NCBI GenBank assembly: GCA_964649825.1
Contig: CAZYQW010000147.1
Span: forward strand, 1-64,000
Reading direction: 5' to 3'
Length of the DNA stretch: 64,000 bases
From: CAZYQW01 sp964649825
Lineage (GTDB): Bacteria; Planctomycetota; B15-G4; JADJEK01
The position numbers and the translations under genes were made by a program. This document shows positions 39,998 to 49,431 of the stretch, in pieces. Position 1 is the stretch's first letter. Every line of letters starts with the position of its first letter. The notes under the pieces are model-generated. The model was not told the origin of the DNA and searched no databases. It saw only the letters and a program-made list of their open reading frames with translations.

Positions 39998-41041
39998 CTA
40001 CTCTGCGTCCGCGAGCGTCAATCGGCAAACGGTCGTCGCTCCCGCCTGGACCTCGATCGAGCGGCGGCCGTAGCGTTCGATCGGCGCTCCCGTCTGCTCG
40101 TCGACGACGGCGAAGCTCGTGACGGGGAGCGCGGTCATGACGATTCGGACGTCGGTGGTCCCCGGTCGGTGGCCGGGGGAAGAGTGCCCCTCCTCGTACG
40201 GTTCGTACCCTTGCTGCGAAGCCTCGAGGACGTACGGCTCGTCCTGGGGGAGCAGGATCGTGAACCGGCCATCGTCACCGCTCGTCGCGCCGGCCCCTCG
40301 ACCCGAGCCGCTGGGCCAACCCCAGACGCGGACGCCCGCCATCGGCGCACCCGATGCGGTCACGACGACGCCGGCGAGGACAGGCGCGTCTCGGAGCGCG
40401 AACTCGAGCCCCTCGGTGATCGCGCGCTCTTCCACGCGCACGTCCCGGATCGTCGTTCGGAGGGAAGCGACGTGGTGGCATAGGACCGCGTACGTCCCCG
40501 GCGGAACGTGTGCGAGGAGGAAGGTCCCGTCCACGTCCGACCGAGCGCTGGCGACGAATCCCCCGGGGAACGTGTCCTCGAGCGACACCTCGGCCGCGGA
40601 GATCGAGTTCCCCTCCTCGTCCACGACCCGGCCGGCGATGGCCCCCGTGTCCGGGAGGACCAGGTCGCCGAGATCGTTCGCTCCAGTGCGGAGCGGATCC
40701 TCGTCCCGTCCGCCGGCGACGCCGAAGATGCGTCCGGCGCGCCCGAACGACCATGCCGGAACGACGGTGAGCGAGACCCAGCTCGACGTGGGTCGCGGGA
40801 CGTCGAACGCGAAGCGACCGTCGGAATCGGTCTCGGTGGTGAAGCCATCGTCGGAAGGCGCGACTCCCGGTCCCCACGGCTCGCCGGCCGACGTGATGCG
40901 GACGTGGACGCCGGAGATCCCCGCACCACGGACGTCGAGGACGCGACCCGTGATCTGTGAGCGGTCGTGCTCCGACACTTCGGCCCCCGTCGGCAGCAGG
41001 AGCAGCGAACCCACGAACGAACCCGCAACGAGTCTCAGCAC
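39998..41041 (-). CDS. Secreted protein with repeated carboxypeptidase regulatory-like domains
   Basis: 347 residues from a GTG. A signal-like start (MLRLVAGSFVGSLLLLPTGA) precedes three beta-sandwich repeats with the usual pattern: ITGRVLDVRGAGISGVHVRI ... DSDGRFAFDV; IAGRVVDEEGNSISAAEVSL ... SDVDGTFLLAHVPPGTYAVL; and LAGVVVTASGAPMAGVRVWG ... DGRFTILLPQ. There is no carboxypeptidase domain. It belongs to the same broad type as the protein at 5917 and is the last gene of the minus-strand run, about 190 bp after the SUMF1 gene, so membership of the operon is uncertain. Confidence 0.78.
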   Translation of the reverse strand: MLRLVAGSFVGSLLLLPTGAEVSEHDRSQITGRVLDVRGAGISGVHVRITSAGEPWGPGVAPSDDGFTTETDSDGRFAFDVPRPTSSWVSLTVVPAWSFGRAGRIFGVAGGRDEDPLRTGANDLGDLVLPDTGAIAGRVVDEEGNSISAAEVSLEDTFPGGFVASARSDVDGTFLLAHVPPGTYAVLCHHVASLRTTIRDVRVEERAITEGLEFALRDAPVLAGVVVTASGAPMAGVRVWGWPSGSGRGAGATSGDDGRFTILLPQDEPYVLEASQQGYEPYEEGHSSPGHRPGTTDVRIVMTALPVTSFAVVDEQTGAPIERYGRRSIEVQAGATTVCRLTLADAE

Positions 41042-41228
41042 GGCCCTGTCTCCGTTCGATGTGTTCCGGTCGTCGTCGGATCGAGAGCGAACGTAGCGAG
41101 GTCCGGGTCGTCGCCGCGTAACGGATCCGTCACGGTCGATCCGGTCCGCGTCCTTGAAGAGCGAGGCTCGATCTCCTCGACCCCGAGCGCCACGTCGCTG
41201 CTCCTCTTGCGTGCCGTCGCGTGCCGCG

Positions 41229-42683
41229 TCAACGCTCGGCCACGCCGATCACGCGAAACCCGACATTGTCGCTGCGCGTCGCGCCGTCGATGACGTCGCG
41301 GTTGCTCGACCGACAACCGGCGTAATTCGTCGCCCAACCGCCGCCGCGAACGACGCCGAGCTCGCCCGAGATCGCCGGCAGGGCGCCCGAGGGGAGACAC
41401 CACTCCGCCACGTTACCGTGGCAGTCGTACAGTCCCCACTGATTCGGTGCGAGCGAGGCGACGGGGAACGGTCCCACGCCTCCCGGACCGAGGTTCGACT
41501 CGAACCACGCGACCTCCGGCAGGCGATCTGCGAAGACGCGGCGATTCGTCGGAGTCAACGAAACCGCGATCGGAGCGCGAGTCGCGGCGCGGCACGCATA
41601 CTCCCATTCGTCCTCGGTTGGGAGTCGAAACCGATAGCCGATGCCCTGCTCGCGGGCGAGCCGGCTGAGGACGAGGCAGAACCGCTTCGCCTCGACCAGC
41701 GTGAGCCCGTGAACCGGCAGCGACGGATCCTGGACGGACGACGGGTTCTGCCCGAGTACGCTCGCGTACGACTCCTGCGTTACCTCGGTCCGACTCATCA
41801 GCACCCCACCATCCATGGCGAAACGCCTTTGCTTCTCCTGAGTGACGTCCGCGTCCTGGTCGATCTCGTCGGCGCCGGCCGGCCCGACGGCGGACATGCC
41901 GAGCGTCGTGACACCCGCGGGGATCGGAAGGAAGTCGACGCCCAGAAACGTAAGACGAGGAGGGGCGGGCGGAGGGATTTCCACTTGGCGGATCCAAACG
42001 AGATCGAGGAGCACGCCCGCGGCGGAGCTCGCGAGCTCGTCTGCCGTTCCGAGGACGAGTTCGCGCTCCTCCGTGCTGGCCGGCGCCTTCGCCGACGTCG
42101 ACGACGCCAGATCCCGCGCATAGTCCAATCCGAGGAGCCGTCCCAACGGCAGGTCCGCGACCGCGAACCCGCGGAGGTTCTCGACCGCGACGATCGCTCG
42201 GCGATCCCCGGCAACGGCGGCATCGTTCAGGACGCGATGAGCCCGAGCGATACACCAGAACCACTCGCGGGACGACATGCGTTGTTCCGACAGCGACGAT
42301 GCCACGTCGAACGCGTTCGGCCGAGTGACGAAACGGTACGCGGACAGCCAATGGTGCGCCGCGTCTCGCCATTCACGTCCCGCGCTCGATCGGGACAGGT
42401 CGTCCGGCTCCAATAGCCGATCGGGGCAGGCGTCGACGAAGGAAGTCGTCACCACGCCTCGTATCCGCAGCGCCCTCATCCAGCGGTCCCGTCGCAGATG
42501 CTGGTCCAGTGGGATCCGGAACGGGTACGCGTGATCCGTCGCTCGGGCGGTCTCGAACAGTGGCTGATCCCCTGCCGCGAATCTCCGGACCTCGGCCTGG
42601 ACGACGACGCCAGCGAGAACGCTTGCCACCAGCGTCGTCACGATCGCGGCGACCGTGATCTTTCGCCACGCCACCGTCCTCAC
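41229..42683 (-). CDS. SUMF1/FGE-fold membrane-anchored protein
   Basis: 484 residues. The GTG start overlaps the stop of the gene upstream (GTGA). An N-terminal membrane helix (about 10-30) is followed by a helical region (30-270). The C-terminal 200 residues are a SUMF1/EgtB/PvdO-type C-lectin-like fold: GVLMSRTEVTQESYASVLGQ, LVEAKRFCLVLSRLA, RFRLPTEDEWEYACRA, WGLYDCHGNVAEWCLPSGAL and finally VVRGGGWATNYAGCRSSNR with GFRVIGVAE. One Cys matches a conserved position of formylglycine-generating enzyme, but the second active-site Cys is absent. I therefore expect a binding protein or a divergent enzyme. Confidence 0.85.
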   Translation of the reverse strand: MRTVAWRKITVAAIVTTLVASVLAGVVVQAEVRRFAAGDQPLFETARATDHAYPFRIPLDQHLRRDRWMRALRIRGVVTTSFVDACPDRLLEPDDLSRSSAGREWRDAAHHWLSAYRFVTRPNAFDVASSLSEQRMSSREWFWCIARAHRVLNDAAVAGDRRAIVAVENLRGFAVADLPLGRLLGLDYARDLASSTSAKAPASTEERELVLGTADELASSAAGVLLDLVWIRQVEIPPPAPPRLTFLGVDFLPIPAGVTTLGMSAVGPAGADEIDQDADVTQEKQRRFAMDGGVLMSRTEVTQESYASVLGQNPSSVQDPSLPVHGLTLVEAKRFCLVLSRLAREQGIGYRFRLPTEDEWEYACRAATRAPIAVSLTPTNRRVFADRLPEVAWFESNLGPGGVGPFPVASLAPNQWGLYDCHGNVAEWCLPSGALPAISGELGVVRGGGWATNYAGCRSSNRDVIDGATRSDNVGFRVIGVAER

Positions 42684-43942
42684 CGCTCGACGGGCGGCGG
42701 CCGTTTGACGATCGCCACGAGGCGGAATCCGAGGGTCGCCTCGCGAGCCGTCGCCGGCATGCTCGTGCGGAAGGAGCACTGGAACTGCCAGGGGTTCTTC
42801 GTGGCGACATGGCCTCCCCGCACACACATCAAGCTGCTCTCCGAATGGGCCTTCTCCGATGACGGATCGTGCGTGATCCCGCCGCCTCCGACCTGCTTCC
42901 AACGATTGTCGGACCAAGTGTCCCAAGTCCACTCCGCGACGCCACCCGCAAGATTGGCGATCCCACTGTCGGTTCGGTCCCGCTCGAAGTCGTAGGTTCC
43001 ACGCTTCCCCCTCACCAGATTGGCCATTGTGTCGGCGACGTCGAAGTCATCTCCCCACGGGAAAAGACGACTGGGCTCCGAACCCGATACCGCGGCGTAT
43101 TCCCACTCCACTTCCGTCGGCAAGCGCACCGTCAGCGACGTCGTGTCGTCCCTGCGATACAACTTCCAAGAGTCGCTCAGCCTTCGAGTGAACTCATATG
43201 CGTCGGTCCAGTTCACGAATCGCGCCGGCTCGTCGTCTCTCGCGGACTCGAGATCGTCGAGGGCACCCAGGTGCTCCGCGTAGGACCGATTGCTCCAGGA
43301 ACGGCTCGGCTTCTCGATCCCCATGACGACTCGGTACGCGAGATCGGAGACTTCCGTGGCCCCGATGTAGAACCCATCCGAGATCGTGACCGGCACCAGT
43401 GGCGATGAGAGCGCCCCGGCGGGCGACATCGAATTCAAGACGGTCTGAGCTGGTTCGAGTCGGTTGTCTGTCGGATCGATCCCGACCGTGCACGTTCCCG
43501 GATCGACCCGCACGAACCGGAGTTCGCAAGTCGTCCCACGTGCGGTCACCACGATCTTCGCCGTACCGGCTTCGTCGTCTTCGACCCATGCGATCGACGG
43601 CTCGCGCGCGGTCCGCTGACGCTCGGGGGAAGCGCGTACATTTTTCTGAAGTGCACGCAGCGCGGACAGCACGGCCTCGATCCGTTGCGTCTGCTCCACG
43701 TGCCTCCCCAGGAGTTCCTCGACCTGCGTGGCCAACAAGTCGACCTGACGCACGAGTTCGTCCGCTCCGGCGAGCTTCGAATCCGGTGACGGTCGCTCGG
43801 TCGTGTCCTCCGCTCCGCCGGAGGACGTGATCCGAGCACGTGGACTCCGCGGATCCGGCTGGGCCAGGGTCGCGCAGTCCGACGAAAGACAACCGACCGT
43901 CAGCACGACGGCGATCGGGAACGTGTGAATCGGTCTCGACAC
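42680..43942 (-). CDS. SUMF1/FGE-fold secreted protein with coiled-coil N-terminus
   Basis: 420 residues from a GTG with GGAG nine bases upstream. It has a signal-like start (PIHTFPIAVVLTVGCLS, possible lipobox around VGC). A coiled coil (about 60-100, ADELVRQVDLLATQVEELLG) may mediate oligomerisation. Residues 150-420 form a divergent SUMF1 domain: FYIGATEVSDLAYRVVMGIE, TVRLPTEVEWEYAAVSGSEP, FPWGDDFDVADTMANL, GVAEWTWDTWSDNRWKQVGG and VRGGHVATKNPWQFQCSFRT with GFRLV. The active-site Cys pair of formylglycine-generating enzyme is not complete. It is translationally coupled to the next SUMF1 gene. Confidence 0.85.
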   Translation of the reverse strand: MSRPIHTFPIAVVLTVGCLSSDCATLAQPDPRSPRARITSSGGAEDTTERPSPDSKLAGADELVRQVDLLATQVEELLGRHVEQTQRIEAVLSALRALQKNVRASPERQRTAREPSIAWVEDDEAGTAKIVVTARGTTCELRFVRVDPGTCTVGIDPTDNRLEPAQTVLNSMSPAGALSSPLVPVTISDGFYIGATEVSDLAYRVVMGIEKPSRSWSNRSYAEHLGALDDLESARDDEPARFVNWTDAYEFTRRLSDSWKLYRRDDTTSLTVRLPTEVEWEYAAVSGSEPSRLFPWGDDFDVADTMANLVRGKRGTYDFERDRTDSGIANLAGGVAEWTWDTWSDNRWKQVGGGGITHDPSSEKAHSESSLMCVRGGHVATKNPWQFQCSFRTSMPATAREATLGFRLVAIVKRPPPVER

Positions 43943-44014
43943 TTCGTGGTTCTCCTCTTCGGTGCCTACCCAAACGTGGATCCCCGCTGCGCGTTCTCTG
44001 TACTTCCTCGTCGT

Positions 44015-47000
44015 TCATGCCGCCTGCTCGATGAGCTTCACCGGTTCGAACCTCGCCGCCTTGAGGCCCGAGTAGCAGAACGCGAAGACGCAGCTCGCGC
44101 ACACCATCGCGAGCGCCTTCAGGCAGTCGGAGAACTCGATCCAGCAGGTTCCCGGGCTGACCAGCGCGTTGATCCCGGCCTGGACCAGGTAGCCGCCCGA
44201 GATGACGAGGGCCGATCCGATTGCCATTAGGAAAAAGTTCCGGACGGTTATGACCCAGAGCACCGCAGCGGGCGTGAGTCCGACCAGACGGAGAACGCCG
44301 ATCATCGGCATACGCTGAAAGACGTTCATGACGGTGACGATGAAGATCGTGACGATCGCCGCGAGGAACGTCGCCCAGTAGATGATCGACACGAGTCGCT
44401 CCAGGATCGCGGCGTTGCCCTGCAGCTCTTTCACCGCGAACACGCCCGGCGCGTGCACCTCGAAGTCCGCTGCCAGCACCTGACGAAGCACGGGGATGTC
44501 CTCGATGTCCTTGGGGTAGACGAACGCCGTCGTGAACTCCAGATTTCCCCGGAGCGCGGGATGGAACTTGCCGGTCGCTCGATCGAAGACGACCGTTCCG
44601 ATCTCCTGGGCGCGGTGGAGCGCGACGAGGTCCTCGGGTAGGTACACCCAGTCGCGAAGCGGGTTGTCGAGGTCGTCGAGGTCCACGGGGCGGCGGCCGA
44701 CCGCGACCTCGTACGTGACGTCGTCCGCGACCCTCACCTCGACTCCCTCTTCGAACGCCAGGCTCAGCTCGCTGGGCACGGGGAGCGGGTGAGAGTCGTC
44801 GGGCGGCATCAGAGCCACCATGGGTAGCAACGTCTTGGCCACGGGGCGCGCGAACAGGTCGGAGATGCCGTCGAGGAACCGGGGCTGTTTCGCTTCCCTC
44901 GCCCGGCTCTTCGTGTGGACGTAGTACGGAAGTCTCCCCCGCAGCTCCTGAGGTAGGCTGATCGCCCGGAAGGACGACCCGCCGATCGAAACGTCGATCG
45001 GCGGATTGAATCCGAGGCAGAACGCCTGTTCGTTTTCGTTTCTTCCCGACCCTTCCCGCAGACGTCTCCAAAGGCTCCTTCGCGCGCCGTCGGTCAGGAC
45101 GACCGGTCGCCGTTGGCCGGAGTCGTCACGAAGGCGGCTCACGACGGCCGCGCACCTGGCGTACGACGGGAACTTCGGGGCGTCCGCGCCGGTCATCCGG
45201 GGTCGGTCGAGATACCCGAAGAACGTCGCTCGCGGATCATCGCTCGCGATCTCGACACACTCGAGTTCATAGGACTCGAGCAGTTGGGCCGCCTCGAGGT
45301 CGAGCAACGGCTCGTCCGGGGACCGCTGTGAGTAGAGGAGGATCGACTCGTAGGCGTATTCCACGTCGCCATACCGGTTCTCCGTCCCCGGAAGATGGAA
45401 CTCGGTCGGCGCCGAAAGTCCGCCGCGAATGCCGGAGTCGTCCGTGATGTCGACGGGGAACCCCTGCCGGAAGATCTCGAGCTTCTCCAGCAGACGCAGC
45501 GGAACATACGCCGTTTGGTAGCGAGGATCGGACGTGATGAGGTCGAGGATCCGGACGGGGACCCAGTGGAATTCGCCGCCGTTGTGAACGCCGAGCTCCA
45601 GATAGCCGGCGCTCAGCGTCGCGTTGGCTGGGACGTGTCGAGACTCGACCGCGTAACGCAGCAGTTTCTCCGCGTGCTCGCGATAGACGACGATCTCCAG
45701 AGCACGCCCCGTCAGCGGCCGAAGCCCCAGCGTATCGATCAACGGATCCCGCTCGTCGAGCAGGTAGATCTGATAGTTGTCCGCCTCGACGTCGCCTTCT
45801 CGCTTGAGGAACCCCCGAAACCATTCCGATTCTTCGGACTGCCCATTCAGGAACTCCGAGTCGAGCGCCGGAATCGGATCCACGTCGCCGGGAGTCCGGA
45901 AACGGAGTTTGCCGTTGATCGAACGTCCGAGAGAGATTGCGCGAATCGCGGGGAACTCGGACTTGAGCTGCTCGCAAAGCGTCCCGTTGAGCGCGGTCGA
46001 CTCGCGCCACGGCGTGATGCGCAGGCGCGACAGGGTCGGGCTCTGACGGATGTTCTGCGTGAGCCGCTGGATCAGCCCGTTCCTGAGCCCGAACAGTAGC
46101 AGGAGCGGGAGCGTGAGACACAGAACGGTGAGAATGAACGAGGTAACGAGGTTTCGGTCGTGGTACCCGTCCTTGATGGCGACCTTGGTGTACATGCCGA
46201 ACCGCCCGAGAAGACTGCTTCGATCGAGCTGCGAGTTTCCGTCGCTCGAGAGTTCGTCCGCCCACACGCTCTTCCGCTCCTCGATCGATTGTGAGTCCCG
46301 GATGATGACCGCCGTCGAACGCGACGTCCGCTCGTAGTCCACGGTTCCCAGCCACTGGCGGTCCTCGAACGAGCGGAGCCTCAGGATCGGAAGACCGAAG
46401 TGTCGCGCGAGCTCCTCGTCATGCGTGACCATGACGATCGTGCTCTGCGACTCGAGTGAATCGCGCATCGCGAGAAGAGCTCGGACGGCCGCGAACGCGC
46501 TCTGCTGATCCAGGTTGTTCGTCGGTTCGTCCGCGAAGACGAGCGTCGGATTGTGGACGATCGAACGCGCGAGGAGCACCCGCTGTCGCTGGCCGCCCGA
46601 GAGAGCGGATCGCCGCGAGCCGCGGATTCGGTCGACGAGCTCTTCGCCGTTGGTCCCGTTCGACCACGTCGGGCGCTCGTCGGCGGGATCGAACAGGGAA
46701 TGGAAAAGGTTCTTCTCGTACTCGAGCGCCTTTCCACGCTTGGCAACGTCCCGGAGCTGGCCCGTGGCGTGCAGCGGCAGCGAGACGTTCTCGGCCGCGG
46801 TGAGTGCGCCGAGAAGCTCGCCCGACTGCAACGCGAACCCGATGTGATGGCGCCGCACGACCTCACGGATGTCGCTCGGTACGGCCCGCTTCGCGTTCTG
46901 GATCACGAGAGGCTCCGCCGATACCTCCGGAACGCTCAACGTGAAGAGATCGACGTGGGTCGGCTTCCTCAGCAGCCCCATCACCGTCAGTAAGGTCGTC

Positions 47001-47218
47001 TTGCCGCACCCGGACGGCCCCACCAGGCAGACGAAGCTTCCCCGCGCGATCTCGAGGTGGGGAACGTGAAGCAGGAACGAGTTCTGCGGCCGGATCGGCT
47101 CGACCGAGGCGAGCACTTCCTCCGCGCTGGCTCCATGAGGGGGCCGCCAACCATTCGGCCCGTTGAAGAAGTGCCACAGGTTGGAGATGTGGATCGCCGG
47201 CGCGTTGTCGGAGCTCAC
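44015..47218 (-). CDS. MacB-like ABC transporter, fused ATPase and permease with large periplasmic domain
   Basis: 1067 residues from a GTG; AAGGGG lies seven bases upstream, and a TTG 23 codons earlier is less likely. The N-terminal ATPase has Walker A GPSGCGKTTLL (K73), signature LSGGQRQRV (206-214) and Walker B TLVFADEPTNNLD (D230, E231). Then come one membrane helix (LVTSFILTVLCLTLPLLLLF), a periplasmic domain of about 550 residues and three helices near the end (YWATFLAAIVTIFIVTV; AAVLWVITVRNFFLMAIGSA; LKALAMVCASCVFAFCYSGL). This is the mechanotransmitter topology of the MacB/LolCE superfamily, here with the ATPase in the same chain. It probably drives periplasmic or lipoprotein transactions rather than import. 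Confidence 0.9.
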   Translation of the reverse strand: MSSDNAPAIHISNLWHFFNGPNGWRPPHGASAEEVLASVEPIRPQNSFLLHVPHLEIARGSFVCLVGPSGCGKTTLLTVMGLLRKPTHVDLFTLSVPEVSAEPLVIQNAKRAVPSDIREVVRRHHIGFALQSGELLGALTAAENVSLPLHATGQLRDVAKRGKALEYEKNLFHSLFDPADERPTWSNGTNGEELVDRIRGSRRSALSGGQRQRVLLARSIVHNPTLVFADEPTNNLDQQSAFAAVRALLAMRDSLESQSTIVMVTHDEELARHFGLPILRLRSFEDRQWLGTVDYERTSRSTAVIIRDSQSIEERKSVWADELSSDGNSQLDRSSLLGRFGMYTKVAIKDGYHDRNLVTSFILTVLCLTLPLLLLFGLRNGLIQRLTQNIRQSPTLSRLRITPWRESTALNGTLCEQLKSEFPAIRAISLGRSINGKLRFRTPGDVDPIPALDSEFLNGQSEESEWFRGFLKREGDVEADNYQIYLLDERDPLIDTLGLRPLTGRALEIVVYREHAEKLLRYAVESRHVPANATLSAGYLELGVHNGGEFHWVPVRILDLITSDPRYQTAYVPLRLLEKLEIFRQGFPVDITDDSGIRGGLSAPTEFHLPGTENRYGDVEYAYESILLYSQRSPDEPLLDLEAAQLLESYELECVEIASDDPRATFFGYLDRPRMTGADAPKFPSYARCAAVVSRLRDDSGQRRPVVLTDGARRSLWRRLREGSGRNENEQAFCLGFNPPIDVSIGGSSFRAISLPQELRGRLPYYVHTKSRAREAKQPRFLDGISDLFARPVAKTLLPMVALMPPDDSHPLPVPSELSLAFEEGVEVRVADDVTYEVAVGRRPVDLDDLDNPLRDWVYLPEDLVALHRAQEIGTVVFDRATGKFHPALRGNLEFTTAFVYPKDIEDIPVLRQVLAADFEVHAPGVFAVKELQGNAAILERLVSIIYWATFLAAIVTIFIVTVMNVFQRMPMIGVLRLVGLTPAAVLWVITVRNFFLMAIGSALVISGGYLVQAGINALVSPGTCWIEFSDCLKALAMVCASCVFAFCYSGLKAARFEPVKLIEQAA

Positions 47219-47309
47219 TGCTCGACCCCTTGTCGTCAAGTTACGTGGTGCATTGCGCCGCAGTTCCGAACGGAAGCGACGGCGCAACTCGGAAACGAAC
47301 GATGCGCAA

Positions 47310-49313
47310 TCAGGTCACGTCGACGATCTCGATGAACGCCACCGCGTCGTCCGCTTCCTGATTGCCGGGGAGATCGAACCACAGCCCGGCGTCCTCGGTT
47401 TGCTCGCGCAGCCGCTTGGCCATGCTGTCCAGGTTCTCGACCATCCGCTTTCGGTCGGCTGCGGTCTGCGCCGCGATCTGCTCCGGGGTGAGGCTCATCG
47501 TCTTGGTCGTGATCGGGAGGCCGCCGACGATCTGGAACACCTCGCTGAGCGGCGTGGTGGGACTGATGTCGCGATCGATGCCGACCGCCGCGAGCCGTTG
47601 CTGGAGGTTCGCGACGAGCGCCTGCGCGTTGATGTCCGTACCGCCGATCTCGCCTGCCACGAACGACAGCGTGTTCTCGAGCCGCTTGCACCGCCTCTTG
47701 CTGGTCAGGAACTTCTCCTTGACGGTCTTCGCGCCGTAGGTGTCGTATCCCGACACCCACCCCGAGTGCATTCGCGTCGCGTTTCTGCCGGCGGAGTCGT
47801 CTTGCGGTTTGAGCATCTCCATCATCACGACGAACGGTCTTGGCACCCCGGCGAACTCCGGAGCGCCGACATCGAGCTCGTAGATGTCGTCGCTGCCGCC
47901 CGTGATCAGGCTCTGCACCGATCCCGCGCCGCCGATCTGCAGCCGGATCGTAGCCAGCAACTCCTGCTTGAACCCTCCCGCGTTTCCCGGCTGGAGCTGC
48001 AGGTGCCGACCCTCGAAGAAGCCCTTCGTGAGGGTACTGAACTGTTGCGTTCGAAGCGCGTGGAGCACGTCCCCGTTGTTCTCTGCCATGATCTCGGCCG
48101 CGAACACCATGATGGCGCTCTTGACCCCGTCGATCGTGGCGACCGTGTCGTCCACGGGTTGCGCCAGGTCGACGATCTCCGCGGCACGGAGCTTCGAGCT
48201 GTTCCATTCAGGGTGACAAGCGGCGTCGTAGCCGTTCTCGTCGCCCACGAGCACCAGCGTCTTGAACGCGATCGGGCTCCAGTCCATGCCCGTCACGGCG
48301 CGGTGGACGCCGCCGAGGACGTCCTCGCCGTCAGCGCCGCCTCCCGTCGCTTTGATCGTTCGAAGGCGGCGCAGGAACTCGCCGTGATCTGCACCGTCGC
48401 TCAACGTGCACTGAATCGCCACCTCCGACGGCCCCTGATACGTAACGATGCCGAACCGGTACTTGTCCTTGACGTTCGCGTCGCCTTCCCCGAGTTCCTT
48501 CGACACCTGCTCGATCGTCGCCACGACGGCGGCGATGAACGGATCCATCGAGCCACTCGCGTCGACGCAGAAGACGACGTCGACCTTGAATTCCCCAAGG
48601 GTCTTCCTGAACTCATCCACCTCTTTGTCCGGGGCGTCGACGACGTCGTTTCCGGCCACAGTCCGGGGGATCGTGATGAACGCAACCTCGAAGAGATCAT
48701 GCTTCGTCCCGTCCGCGGCGGTCTGATCGGGCTTGGCGTCGATGACGGGCATGACGAATCCATTGTTCCCGAGCCGCTTCGGCTCCATCGCAATCGCTAT
48801 CTCGTCGTCCTGGACCTCCGGATCCGGGTAGTTCGAGAAGCCATTGTTCCAGTCGCCGTCGTTCTCATAGAACCGGACGCGCTGGCGCGCGGGATTCCTC
48901 GGATCTCTAGGATCGCCGCGAGGCATGAAGGCCAACGCCTCCCGATGCCACCATTCGATGACGTCACTACTGTGAATGAAGCCGTATTGGGTCTGCCTCT
49001 TCGCACGTTCCGCCGTATGAACGCGATACCAGTGACCGTTCGCGTCCTCGGCGATCTTGTATTGCTTCGGATCGTCGGGACTCGGCAGCACGTAGAAGAA
49101 CTGCATCGGGGCGACGGTCTGTCGGAGCAGGCGGTTGTCGGCTCTAGGCTCCTTGTAGACGCTGGCCTCCCTGCGGATGATGATCTTCAAGGGGGCGGGC
49201 CGTCCGGCGACCTCGACGACGTGCTCGTAGGTATCCGTCTGCGCCTGGGCGGTAGGGATCGCTCCCAGGGACGCCAGGAGCAGCACTTCGATCGGGTAAT
49301 TGCGTGCGAGCAT
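47310..49313 (-). CDS. Secreted von Willebrand factor A (VWA) domain protein
   Basis: 667 residues. A signal peptide (MLARNYPIEVLLLASLGAIP ... AQAQ) is followed by an SH3-like region (about 40-120, YGFIHSSDVIEW). The VWA domain begins at KVDVVFCVDASGSMDPFIAA, where Asp251, Ser253 and Ser255 form the MIDAS metal-binding site. The domain continues through YRFGIVTYQG and ALRTQQF. The last 150 residues contain a helical tail (MSLTPEQIAAQTAADRKRM). An intact MIDAS implies Mg2+-dependent binding of a partner protein, probably in the periplasm. It lies between the SUMF1 lipoprotein and the ABC transporter in the same direction. Confidence 0.88.
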   Translation of the reverse strand: MLARNYPIEVLLLASLGAIPTAQAQTDTYEHVVEVAGRPAPLKIIIRREASVYKEPRADNRLLRQTVAPMQFFYVLPSPDDPKQYKIAEDANGHWYRVHTAERAKRQTQYGFIHSSDVIEWWHREALAFMPRGDPRDPRNPARQRVRFYENDGDWNNGFSNYPDPEVQDDEIAIAMEPKRLGNNGFVMPVIDAKPDQTAADGTKHDLFEVAFITIPRTVAGNDVVDAPDKEVDEFRKTLGEFKVDVVFCVDASGSMDPFIAAVVATIEQVSKELGEGDANVKDKYRFGIVTYQGPSEVAIQCTLSDGADHGEFLRRLRTIKATGGGADGEDVLGGVHRAVTGMDWSPIAFKTLVLVGDENGYDAACHPEWNSSKLRAAEIVDLAQPVDDTVATIDGVKSAIMVFAAEIMAENNGDVLHALRTQQFSTLTKGFFEGRHLQLQPGNAGGFKQELLATIRLQIGGAGSVQSLITGGSDDIYELDVGAPEFAGVPRPFVVMMEMLKPQDDSAGRNATRMHSGWVSGYDTYGAKTVKEKFLTSKRRCKRLENTLSFVAGEIGGTDINAQALVANLQQRLAAVGIDRDISPTTPLSEVFQIVGGLPITTKTMSLTPEQIAAQTAADRKRMVENLDSMAKRLREQTEDAGLWFDLPGNQEADDAVAFIEIVDVT

Positions 49314-49431
49314 CTCCGTTCTCCGTTAGGGTCGTGGCGAGCTACAATTGCCTTCGGCTCGACCACGGCCTACTCAATGACATGACGCCGGCTGGACCAG
49401 CGCGGCGTGCGAAATCGCTTCCGTTCGTTCG

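Noticed and set aside
41229..42683. A diversity-generating retroelement, because SUMF1/C-lectin-fold proteins with RGGxW...GFR ends are typical DGR targets.
   Set aside because: No template repeat or DGR-type reverse transcriptase is seen; the only RT fragment (9351-9692) is group II intron-like, and the two similar C-termini differ at ordinary positions rather than at adenines.
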